This document shows, piece by piece, positions 26,241-34,864 of a stretch of DNA of 64,000 bases. The translations under genes were made by a program, and so were the position numbers. The stretch comes from Carboxylicivirga sp. M1479 (GTDB lineage Bacteria > Bacteroidota > Bacteroidia > Bacteroidales > Marinilabiliaceae): assembly GCF_007097485.1 (NCBI RefSeq), contig NZ_VKDE01000009.1, forward strand, positions 1-64,000, given 5' to 3'. Position 1 is the stretch's first letter. The number at the start of each line of letters is the position of its first letter. The notes below the pieces were generated by a model. The model made no database searches and had not been told where the DNA came from. It saw nothing but the letters and a program-made list of their open reading frames with translations.

Positions 26241-28982
26241 TTAATCAACTTGGTAATTGTAAATGTAATTTTCAGACCCACCTACGATAAGGTTAAAACG
26301 TGAGGCCGATGATTTAAGAAATCCGATGCTGAAGCGAGAGTGCCCCTTGAGTGGAAAACCTTTATACAAGTCGCCATTTTTATTTAACAAATGAATGCGT
26401 CCTCCTGTTTTTTCACTGATTCCAAACTTAATATCCTTACTTGAGAATTGGTAGCGATCAACAGTAAGGTTTATTGATTGATCAAAGGATTCATCAAATA
26501 ACTCATCTCCATCCTGACGAATGCAAACCACTCGTTTATCTTCAGAGAATAAATAATGTAGTTGATTATTCATATAGAAAGCATCAAAACCATGATTTCC
26601 TTCAATTTCTGTAATTTCGTTCTGAACTACCTCACCGTTTGATAGCTTTATCTCAAGCAATAAGCCATCCTTGTTAGTGCTAATTAAAGCATCATTGGTT
26701 TTATCCTTATTAATAAGGTGGTAAACTGAATTGTGGTTGCGAACGAAATTGTTTTTAAGCTTTACCCTAATGTTTCCCTTACGATCGCAAATGTAGTTAC
26801 GTTTGTCATCGGCAAAGGCAATATAATCTTTACCATTTGAACGAAAGTGCTGAATTGCTTGGCTAACCGTTCCTTCTGATTTATTAAATTTCCAACCTGA
26901 AACGATATTACCTTTGGTATCGTACAGATACACTTTTTTATTTTCACAGGCGATAAATAATCGATATTTGCGGTTGTTATCGTAATCAAATACAGCCATC
27001 GAATTACTTGCTTTAGATGGCAGGCGAACAGGGAAGTTGGCCACATGATTACCATTTCTATCGAGCAAATAGATTGAATTTTTAGTGTTGAATAGGTATT
27101 GTAGTTTATTATTGCGGTAGTAGTCAATTTGGGTAATATTACCATCTATAGGACTATCAAGCGGTTTTTTCCAAAGTACACGCCCACTGTTGCTTAATAA
27201 ATATAGGTTGTTGGCATTGTCTTGCACAATAACTTCTCGCTCTTTGGTGTAGTGGTTTTTTACAAGTACTGGTTTGGTGTAAACTGTCGAATCCAAGAGG
27301 CTCTGCCAAATAGTGCGTGGTTCCGATTCTCGTGTAGGAAGATACTGTAAATATGAAGTAGAATAAATCATTTCACCAGTTCCACTTAACTGAGTGCCCA
27401 AGCCATAAAAGTTATTTAAGGTTTCTTTTTGGTTTTCGGATAAATTGCCAATTAAGGGTTCAAAAGCACCACCAAGGATTGCTGACAAGTGGGCTGTTTC
27501 GCAGTAGGCAAACATATTTTCTCTGGATGAAAACTGACCTAGAAATGCCTGATGTGTTTTACTGTTATTCAGTGTTTTATTTAGTATGTTGTTGTAAATG
27601 AATTGTTCAATTAGAACTGTTGCATCGGCAATAATTAAATTGTTTTCAAAAAGAGCCATGTATTTTTGTGGAACCTTAGGAAATATTGGGTCAAAAAAGT
27701 GTTTAATAAAATTTTGATCAAAAGCTCGGTAAATCGTATAACTAAGATCATTATCGGGCTTGTATTCCTTAATTTTTAGCGATGTTAATTTGGCTTGCAG
27801 AGAACGTGCAATGTTCAGAAGTCCATCGTGAGCGCTTGATTCGCTGTTAAGCTTCAATACCATGAAACCATTGGCCTTAGATTCGAGGTGGTTATAATCG
27901 GTGTAGGCTAAAGCTACAGAGCCTGATAAGTGTTTGAAAAGTTCATTTTCAGGATCAAAACCAATACTTTTTGTCCAACTGTTTATTGTATTACGGTAAC
28001 TATCGTTGGTCGTATTTTTCTTGTGAAAATTATTTATTCGCTTTTTAATTTCATTACCATCAGATAGAGATAATGACATGTAGGCTCTAGTGTTGCCAGG
28101 TAATACATTTTGTATTTTTGCGCGTTGTGGCTGTGCATTGCTTAATAACTGACTGATGATACCATGGCTTGTGCTGATAAAACCATTCATCAGAATTCCG
28201 TTATTCTCAATATCTAAATCAACCTCTGCCCATTTGCTTTGATTCGCAACAACTTTAACTTTTTTCTTGAAATTACTGGCTGAGGCTACTTTTAATACTT
28301 CAGGCAGTTGCTCAAAATTGACAAACACATTTATTTTTGAGCCAGCACCTATTGTTTTTTGAATCTTTTTAAAATCTGCTGAATTGGTCCAGTTATCGTT
28401 CGATAGTTGCTGTCTAATTGATGACTCAATTAATAAGCTGGATTCGCTAAATAGTAAAAGCCCATTTTTTATGTGGATGAACCATTGTTTATCGTTGGCT
28501 TTTAGCTGATAAATGCTTTTGGAGTTATATTTTCTATTTGATAATGCAAAACCTAATTTGGGAGCTGTTTTTAGGAATCGTAACAGTTTGTTCTCCTGCC
28601 GCCTGTTTGGTAGTTCAATTACGAATAGAGCCTTTGTGTCATCTTTGCCCTGGGCATGTATCGAACAATAAAGGGGTAGTTTATTAATCTCTTTCGCTAA
28701 ACTAATTCCTTCGTTATTTACAACTGAATCAAGAGAACTTAGTTGATCGAATCTATTTTTTATAGGTTCAAAGCTTTCCAACTCATTAGTATAATCAATG
28801 GTTCGAATTAGCTTTTGAATGTAAGCAAGGTTATCTGTTTTGATTATTAAGGCAGCACCACTAGGAATGACAGATAAAGAGTGGTTGTTGTCGTAGCTTT
28901 TTGAACGGCTAACATGAATGAAGATATAAACTAAAACAGTACAGCAAATGGAAATGGTGGCAATTACCCAGCCCTTTTTCAT
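26241..28982 (-). CDS. Membrane-anchored DUF3352-like protein with C-terminal beta-propeller
   Basis: Choosing the ATG at 28982 (an upstream GTG at 29009 adds nine residues) gives 913 residues. One membrane helix (about 4-24, WVIATISICCTVLVYIFI) anchors a large periplasmic part. The first 550 residues resemble DUF3352-type proteins (the PSGAALIIKTDNL opening). The last 350 are repeated short blades of PQQ/WD-like type (NNLYLLSNSGRVLWKKPL, NSIYLLDRNGNHVANFP, KKVYLYDTKGNIVSGW, NYICDRKGNIRVKL). No function is known to me. Confidence 0.65.
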   Translation of the reverse strand: MKKGWVIATISICCTVLVYIFIHVSRSKSYDNNHSLSVIPSGAALIIKTDNLAYIQKLIRTIDYTNELESFEPIKNRFDQLSSLDSVVNNEGISLAKEINKLPLYCSIHAQGKDDTKALFVIELPNRRQENKLLRFLKTAPKLGFALSNRKYNSKSIYQLKANDKQWFIHIKNGLLLFSESSLLIESSIRQQLSNDNWTNSADFKKIQKTIGAGSKINVFVNFEQLPEVLKVASASNFKKKVKVVANQSKWAEVDLDIENNGILMNGFISTSHGIISQLLSNAQPQRAKIQNVLPGNTRAYMSLSLSDGNEIKKRINNFHKKNTTNDSYRNTINSWTKSIGFDPENELFKHLSGSVALAYTDYNHLESKANGFMVLKLNSESSAHDGLLNIARSLQAKLTSLKIKEYKPDNDLSYTIYRAFDQNFIKHFFDPIFPKVPQKYMALFENNLIIADATVLIEQFIYNNILNKTLNNSKTHQAFLGQFSSRENMFAYCETAHLSAILGGAFEPLIGNLSENQKETLNNFYGLGTQLSGTGEMIYSTSYLQYLPTRESEPRTIWQSLLDSTVYTKPVLVKNHYTKEREVIVQDNANNLYLLSNSGRVLWKKPLDSPIDGNITQIDYYRNNKLQYLFNTKNSIYLLDRNGNHVANFPVRLPSKASNSMAVFDYDNNRKYRLFIACENKKVYLYDTKGNIVSGWKFNKSEGTVSQAIQHFRSNGKDYIAFADDKRNYICDRKGNIRVKLKNNFVRNHNSVYHLINKDKTNDALISTNKDGLLLEIKLSNGEVVQNEITEIEGNHGFDAFYMNNQLHYLFSEDKRVVCIRQDGDELFDESFDQSINLTVDRYQFSSKDIKFGISEKTGGRIHLLNKNGDLYKGFPLKGHSRFSIGFLKSSASRFNLIVGGSENYIYNYQVD

Positions 28983-29175
28983 ATGATTAAATTTATTTTC
29001 AAAGGTCACATGGTACGCCCAAATAAAATTAGATCTTCCAAAGGTTTTTTCTGAAGATCAAGATTTACCAGCTCGTTTCATGTGTTCAGATTGTATGGTT
29101 AAAATCAATGTAATGTAAGCATAATTAACAAATACAAAAGTAGTTCTGAACAAGGAGATGGGCAAAAAAAACAAG

Positions 29176-30699
29176 TTAATGCTGTGAAAAAATATTTTGG
29201 CTTTGATCAAGAATTTTAGTTTCTATATCACAAGCACCTAAAATAGAATGAAAAAGTAATGAAGTTGATGTTTCATTATTTTTATTTTTAATAGCACTTT
29301 TATATTTGTCCATATTTTTTTCCTTGTAAGTTTCGGACATCCATACAAAACATGCAGCATCATGGAGTTTCTCATGCTCGCTTGCATGCAACCACATTTC
29401 ATTTTCTCCTAATAATTCTCCGTGATCGGATATGTAAATTAATAGTGAATTTTTATTTTCTATTTTATGGATTATTTCATCAATAAAGTAATCCATATAC
29501 AATATGGAATTATCATACGAATTGATTTTCTCTATAGCACTATTGTGTTGGATAGATCTTGATTTAGTGATTGGGGTAAATACTTTAAACTTCTCAGGAT
29601 ATCTATAATTATAGTACCAATGTGAACCGATGGAGTGTAAAAACACACATTGATTTACATCAGAAGATAAATCTATATTTTTAAATAAGCTTAATAGCTT
29701 ATTGTCTGTCCATTTTATGTCAGAATAAGTACTAATTGTCATACTGGCGTTACTATAATACTTAGCAGATTTAGCAATTTTATCGTACGTATAATCTGGT
29801 GTCTGATTGGCTAGCCAGAAAGTATTAAATCCACATTGGTTTAATACAGATATGATTGATTTCTCAGAGTAGGCTCTTTCTGGAGATTGTGAATCTGATC
29901 TAGTAAGGAGTTGTGGAATTGATGCTGCAGTATATGTGTATAACGATTTGTTGTTTGAAAAAGAAATAATATCACGCTTAAGTAGCTGGGGGGTTGTGTT
30001 CCTATGATACTTATTTAACCCTAGATGATCATTTCTTACCGCTTCGCCAATTACTACAATAACCAATAGCGAATCGCTTTTTGACACTTTAGCATCCAAA
30101 GCAATATCCCTTCTATCGATGCTATATAATTCTTTAACTTTTATGTATTCTTTGGTTGCATTAATTATCGTAAAAGGCACCCTATTAATAATAGTATTCT
30201 GCCTATAACTATTTGCATAAACAGCAGGGAAAATAAGAATAAGGGAAATAATAAGATGAAGTGCCCATTTTGCACGAAATAATGGATTAAATCTACTTCT
30301 GTGATGTATAGTAAATGCAATGATAACTATGCATATTAAGATGATAACTCCGATGTCAATTGATAAAAATTCCTTTGTTACCTGCCAATCAGTATTCAGA
30401 GTGACCTCTAGAATAGCACCTGTTATTGTAATGTTAAACAAGTATAAGTAACAGGAGCTTAGTATGGATATAGCGGCAATTGGTGGAAAGAAAAGATAGA
30501 ATATAAATTTATTAATACTTAAAAAGTAAAGTATTCCAAAAATAGCACTTGTAATTATGCCAAAATGAATGAAAAATGAAATACTATCTGACGCTGATGC
30601 TAGCGGAATTCTAATGTAATTGCTAAATCCTATGAGGAAACTAAGAATTAACAAGATAGTTAAGTACTGTATTTGTTTTTTAAATATCTGTTTTCTCAT
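29176..30699 (-). CDS. Phosphoethanolamine transferase-like (EptA/MCR family) membrane sulfatase-fold enzyme
   Basis: This 507-residue protein has about five N-terminal membrane helices (about 12-175) and a periplasmic alkaline-phosphatase-fold domain. It has the metal ligand Glu in VVIGEAVRNDHLGLNKY (Glu 209), the nucleophile Thr in LYTYTAASIP (probably Thr 257), and the SDHGELLGE metal motif. EptA/MCR-like enzymes add phosphoethanolamine to lipid A or other surface glycans; this can affect polymyxin sensitivity, but the acceptor here is unknown. It overlaps the remnant of an acyltransferase gene at its start. The GC content and codons look like those of its neighbours. Confidence 0.85.
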   Translation of the reverse strand: MRKQIFKKQIQYLTILLILSFLIGFSNYIRIPLASASDSISFFIHFGIITSAIFGILYFLSINKFIFYLFFPPIAAISILSSCYLYLFNITITGAILEVTLNTDWQVTKEFLSIDIGVIILICIVIIAFTIHHRSRFNPLFRAKWALHLIISLILIFPAVYANSYRQNTIINRVPFTIINATKEYIKVKELYSIDRRDIALDAKVSKSDSLLVIVVIGEAVRNDHLGLNKYHRNTTPQLLKRDIISFSNNKSLYTYTAASIPQLLTRSDSQSPERAYSEKSIISVLNQCGFNTFWLANQTPDYTYDKIAKSAKYYSNASMTISTYSDIKWTDNKLLSLFKNIDLSSDVNQCVFLHSIGSHWYYNYRYPEKFKVFTPITKSRSIQHNSAIEKINSYDNSILYMDYFIDEIIHKIENKNSLLIYISDHGELLGENEMWLHASEHEKLHDAACFVWMSETYKEKNMDKYKSAIKNKNNETSTSLLFHSILGACDIETKILDQSQNIFSQH

Positions 30700-30877
30700 C
30701 TAACCTTAATAACCAGGGTGAATATTTACTAGCTATATAAGCAACGAACATTATAATCGGAAGGGCAATACCTAATTCTAAATGACCAAATGCAACCAAA
30801 ATAATTGTAATGCCTTTAGCTGTGTCTAGCCATTTAATTCGATTATTTAGTTTATTTTGTTGCAAACTATCTAACAA
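30680..30877 (-). pseudogene. Internally deleted acyltransferase-3-like gene fragment
   Basis: A 65-residue frame joins the N-terminal signature of membrane acyltransferases (RIKWLDTAKGITIILVAFGH) directly to a typical C-terminal helix (LPIIMFVAYIASKYSPWLLRL). Normal members are about 300-350 residues, so the middle, including the other membrane helices, has been deleted at about 30780. The only possible start is TTG at 30877, overlapping the end of porZ by 11 bases. The intact enzyme would have acylated a sugar or lipid at the cell envelope. Clearly not functional. Confidence 0.75.
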
Positions 30878-33221
30878 TTAACAATTTAGTGACACTCGAT
30901 TTTTCTCCATCAGGAGAGCTTACATAAATTAGGTAAACACCTGTTTTAACATTTTCCCCACTTAAATTTTTTCCATCCCAATATGCTTTACCACCAAGTG
31001 ATGTTGTTTCGTGTACGAGTTTACCACTTACATTGGTTATTTTAAGGATGCTATTTTGCACTAAGCCGGTAATAGTAATGTCGCCATTGTAATCTTCACG
31101 TACAGGATTTGGGTAAGCGTATAGGTCGTTATAGTCATCTCCGCCCTCAGTCGCATACCCTTTGTACGAAACTATGCCCTTAGCAGTTCCAATAAATACT
31201 TCACCAGTAGTTGGAGAGACTGCAACGCTTGTTATGGTATTAGACGGTAAAGGGCTGTTATCCATATTAAACGAAGCATAAGTTTTTAATCCATCCTCAG
31301 AAACTAAATAGATACCTGAATTTTCTGTTCCTAACCATTTGCGGTTGGCACCATCAACAGCTATGCACGATACATTTTCCTTTTCTAATAAATAATCGGC
31401 TAGATTACTGCCGTCGTTTCGTGGTACTTTAATGCGGCTGGCAATTGGGTAATCTTCAGAAAATATAGCCCATGGACGATAGTAAACCAGTACTCCCTTA
31501 TCAGTTCCTAACCATATATAGCCATTTTTATCTTCAGCCATACTAAGTACCAGTTTCGTTATGACATTTCTATTTTCATCCCAAAGTTGCAATTGTCCTT
31601 TATTTCTTTGATCATTGCCAGTGGGCTTCATTCCACTCTTGTATTCGTGTTCACTTTGGTCTAATGAGCCTTTGGTATCAACAACCATAATACCTTGTCG
31701 TTCTGCTGTAAATGACATTGGAACAGGGATCCATAAAACGTCATTGTGGGTCATTAGAAACTGCCCAGTGCTATGTAGAAAGTTCCCAGCCTCATAGTCA
31801 AATTGTAACCATTGGTCATTATTTTTCACAACAATTCCTTGATTAACAGAACTGTTTGACATCCATATATTTCCTTTGCTATCACTGGCAATTCCTCCTA
31901 CTCGTACGTATTTCCTAGCGTCAGGATAGATGTCTTGGAGGCCACTATTGGTTTCGTCGAAATGTACAATGTGATCAATACCTTTGGTTTCGTATATGCC
32001 ACCGCCCCATGTGCACATATATGCAACAGAATCATTTATTGCATTGGAGCAGATGCGTAATAAATCTCGACTTGTTGTTGAACTGGCTGGCGTTTCGCTC
32101 CTATAGTTATTCCATTGTTCAAAATCAAAATATGAATATTCAATGGTTCTGTTTAGATTATTGTAAATAGAATTAATGCCTCCTCCAGTAGAATATACAC
32201 CAGTTCTGGTTGCATGGATGTCAAAGCAATTATTAGAATAAGGACCATTGGCTATGTAATTCACATCAGCATCCTTGCCAAGCAATACTAATCCATGGTT
32301 GTAATCCGCAATAAAGTATACATCTTCATAACTTGAATAGGTGGCATCTTGTGCATTTATATTGTCATCAAATGAATAGTTCTCAATTCGTTTAATTATT
32401 GTGAAGACTTCGTTGTAAATTTCAATAGCTGACTGATAAGAGATGACCATTTGACCACCAAAGACCTTTAGGCTTTTAAAATTGCTTGTCGTTTTTAAGT
32501 TTTGCCAATTGCTTTCATCCCCGTAAAAAACCACGTAGCTATTGTAATTTTTAACTGTTGACACTATTTCATTTTCATGTTTATTAACGGCAACATGAGG
32601 GTTTGATGAAGTTGATATTCTTATCCATGCCTTATCATAGACGATTAGTGGATCTGTTAAGTCAGCTTTTAAAAGGCCTCGTTCAGTTGCCGCATAAATA
32701 TGATTATCAATCACTGTAGTTTGGTAAATCTTCAAACTCTCAGCATTATAGCCTAAAAAGTAAGTGTCGCTAACCTCATATTTTTCGATGTTAATGACTA
32801 GGAGTGCATAATCCGTGCTGCAATACACTGTATTATCAACAATATGAAAATGGTTAATTTGCTTTGTTCCTTGTATCTGTTTTAGCTTAAAATCAGGAAT
32901 GTTGATGATGTTATTCTCGCTAAGAATATCTACATTACCATTGGCATAACCTATTATAAACCTATCATTACTAAATGCATTAACCGCAGTTATAGAAACA
33001 TCACTTAATCCATTAACTCTGCTGTAGGTATTGATTTCTTTAGTAAGCTTATTTAGGATCATTAATCCCATTTCGCTGGCAGTAATCGTATAATTCTCAG
33101 ATTCGGCGATGTGCTCAGTGTTCCTATACGAGAAATGGTCTCGCCATTTGGTATCCTGAGCTTTTAATGGGCCTAAAGCAATAAATAAGATAGTTGTAAT
33201 GAATAAGATATTTCTATGCAT
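30867..33221 (-). CDS. porZ: PorZ-like type IX secretion/A-LPS delivery protein
   Basis: This 784-residue exported protein has a signal peptide to LKAQ (about 21), two stretches of beta-propeller blades, and a C-terminal type-A sorting domain (YAYPNPVREDYNGDITITGL ... GVYLIYVSS ... KLLIVR). PorZ in Porphyromonas gingivalis has this layout and similar length; there it delivers anionic LPS to the PorU sortase that anchors secreted cargo. The presence implies a type IX secretion system elsewhere in the genome. It overlaps the end of rdgB by 8 bases, so the two are translated as a pair. The call rests on architecture and length. Confidence 0.78.
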   Translation of the reverse strand: MHRNILFITTILFIALGPLKAQDTKWRDHFSYRNTEHIAESENYTITASEMGLMILNKLTKEINTYSRVNGLSDVSITAVNAFSNDRFIIGYANGNVDILSENNIINIPDFKLKQIQGTKQINHFHIVDNTVYCSTDYALLVINIEKYEVSDTYFLGYNAESLKIYQTTVIDNHIYAATERGLLKADLTDPLIVYDKAWIRISTSSNPHVAVNKHENEIVSTVKNYNSYVVFYGDESNWQNLKTTSNFKSLKVFGGQMVISYQSAIEIYNEVFTIIKRIENYSFDDNINAQDATYSSYEDVYFIADYNHGLVLLGKDADVNYIANGPYSNNCFDIHATRTGVYSTGGGINSIYNNLNRTIEYSYFDFEQWNNYRSETPASSTTSRDLLRICSNAINDSVAYMCTWGGGIYETKGIDHIVHFDETNSGLQDIYPDARKYVRVGGIASDSKGNIWMSNSSVNQGIVVKNNDQWLQFDYEAGNFLHSTGQFLMTHNDVLWIPVPMSFTAERQGIMVVDTKGSLDQSEHEYKSGMKPTGNDQRNKGQLQLWDENRNVITKLVLSMAEDKNGYIWLGTDKGVLVYYRPWAIFSEDYPIASRIKVPRNDGSNLADYLLEKENVSCIAVDGANRKWLGTENSGIYLVSEDGLKTYASFNMDNSPLPSNTITSVAVSPTTGEVFIGTAKGIVSYKGYATEGGDDYNDLYAYPNPVREDYNGDITITGLVQNSILKITNVSGKLVHETTSLGGKAYWDGKNLSGENVKTGVYLIYVSSPDGEKSSVTKLLIVR

Positions 33222-33795
33222 AGTTGTCTTTTAAAAACTCTATCAATTTAACCATTGCTCTTCCGCGGTGACTAATCTCGTTTTTCTCTTGTAAATTCAT
33301 TTCTGCAAACGAATTAGCGAATCCTGTCGGTTTAAAAATAGGATCGTAACCAAAACCATCCCCGCCTGTTTTAACTCTTAAGATCTCTCCGTCAACACTC
33401 CCTTCAAACTGAAATTCTTTACCCTTAATAATTAGGGAGATTACTGTTCTGAAACGTGCCTTACGATTGGATGAATCACCAAGTTTATTCAGAACCATAT
33501 TCATGTTCGCATCAGCATTTTTGTCTTCTCCCGCATACCTTGCGGAATAAACACCAGGCTCACCATTTAGGGCATCCACCTCTAGTCCTGTGTCATCTGC
33601 AAAACAATTGACTTTATATTTCTTGAATATATACTCCGATTTTTGCAGAGCATTTTCTTCAAGTGTATCCCCAGTTTCTGGTATTTCTTCAATAAAGCCA
33701 ATATCGGCCAATCCAAGTACTTTAAATTGATTACCAATTAATGCTTGTATTTCCTCTAACTTGTTAGGATTATTTGTTGCGAATACCAGTTCCAT
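33214..33795 (-). CDS. rdgB: RdgB/HAM1-family dITP/XTP pyrophosphatase
   Basis: This 193-residue cytoplasmic enzyme hydrolyses non-canonical purine triphosphates (dITP, XTP) to monophosphates, keeping them out of DNA. Motifs are FATNNPNKLEEIQ at the N terminus, CFADDTGLEVDALNGEPGVY in the middle and DGFGYDPIF and SHRGRAM near the end. The length is typical. It is followed by porZ with an 8-bp overlap, a pairing that may be conserved in the phylum. Confidence 0.95.
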   Translation of the reverse strand: MELVFATNNPNKLEEIQALIGNQFKVLGLADIGFIEEIPETGDTLEENALQKSEYIFKKYKVNCFADDTGLEVDALNGEPGVYSARYAGEDKNADANMNMVLNKLGDSSNRKARFRTVISLIIKGKEFQFEGSVDGEILRVKTGGDGFGYDPIFKPTGFANSFAEMNLQEKNEISHRGRAMVKLIEFLKDNYA

Positions 33796-33885
33796 AATAT
33801 AATTGAATTAACTATTAAACGTATTGCTTACAAAAGTATTTTAATTCGATTAAAAAAACATATTGAGATGGATGAGTATTTAAAC

Positions 33886-33917
33886 AAAAAAAAGACGATC
33901 ATAAGTGACCGTCTTTT
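33886..33917 (-). terminator. Terminator of the universal stress protein gene
   Basis: On the reverse strand AAGACGGTCAC and GATCGTCTT form a stem followed by a run of eight T (complement of 33886-33893). Confidence 0.8.
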
Positions 33918-33942
33918 GTATATCCTTAATAAATCATCATTC

Positions 33943-34776
33943 TCAACCAAAACCTCCGTAGCCATACTTCATTAGATCGGTACGAGGGTTAATGACTAAT
34001 ACTGGCATTTTAGCACTGTTGGCAATAATGTATTGCTCATAGGCTCCAAGCACATAGTCATGAAAAGCTATATCGCGTGTGGTCATCACTAAAACTAAGT
34101 CAGCATCAATTTTTTCAGAAAACTGAATGGTTTCCTGAGAAAAAGATGTAGTTCCTTCAGAAAGAACAAGTTCATAATCAACCCCTTTTTCTTCCAAATA
34201 TTTTTTAGAAAAAACAACATTCGCTTTTGTCCGGCTATCTATAATACCTTCTTTGGTTGCAGCTGCATAAATGTAAACCTTAGGTTTAGAAAATTGATAC
34301 AGGAATTGTATCCATTTCAACTTCTCCTTGTTTTCGGCTTTGTAATCAATTGGGAAAACAACTTTTTGGTAATCGGCACGTTTAGGAGCCGATTGAACAA
34401 CCAAATAAGGGATTTTAGAACCTACAATAACCTTTAAGGCCCAGCTGCCTGTTAGCTTTTGTAAGCCTTTCATTCCGTGTGTTCCCATTACAACAAGAAT
34501 GCAGTTTAATTCTTCAACAACGGCATTAATTGTTTTAAATATTGTTCCTTCCTTAACGGAATAGCCTGGTTGAACTCCCCATTGGTCTTTTAGTGATTCA
34601 ACATGCTCACGAAGCTTTGTTTCCAATTCGGAAATTTGTTCTTCCTTTTTAGCAATATGTAGTAAATGTATTTTAGCATCTAATTCTTTTGCAACCTTAA
34701 TAGCATGCTGAACGGCATTGTCCGCTACTTCGGTAAAATCGAATGGAACTAGAATTGTGTTCTTTGGTGTGTCCAT
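33943..34776 (-). CDS. Tandem-domain universal stress protein (UspA family)
   Basis: This 277-residue soluble protein has two Usp folds. The first begins TILVPFDFTEVADNAVQHAI and carries the ATP-loop-like VVMGTHGMKGLQKLTGSWAL (about 95-114). The second half (about 145-277) has lost a clean nucleotide loop (VLVMTTRDIAFHDYVLGAY). Usp proteins are induced by stress or stationary phase; some bind ATP. It is a single-gene unit with its own terminator, divergent from the cyclase gene. Confidence 0.9.
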   Translation of the reverse strand: MDTPKNTILVPFDFTEVADNAVQHAIKVAKELDAKIHLLHIAKKEEQISELETKLREHVESLKDQWGVQPGYSVKEGTIFKTINAVVEELNCILVVMGTHGMKGLQKLTGSWALKVIVGSKIPYLVVQSAPKRADYQKVVFPIDYKAENKEKLKWIQFLYQFSKPKVYIYAAATKEGIIDSRTKANVVFSKKYLEEKGVDYELVLSEGTTSFSQETIQFSEKIDADLVLVMTTRDIAFHDYVLGAYEQYIIANSAKMPVLVINPRTDLMKYGYGGFG

Positions 34777-34864
34777 AAAAAGCTCTCCTGAATGTTCTTT
34801 ATTAACGGAATAAATATAGTATTTTTGATTCTAATTGCAAGATAGGGACCTTACCGAAATAAAT

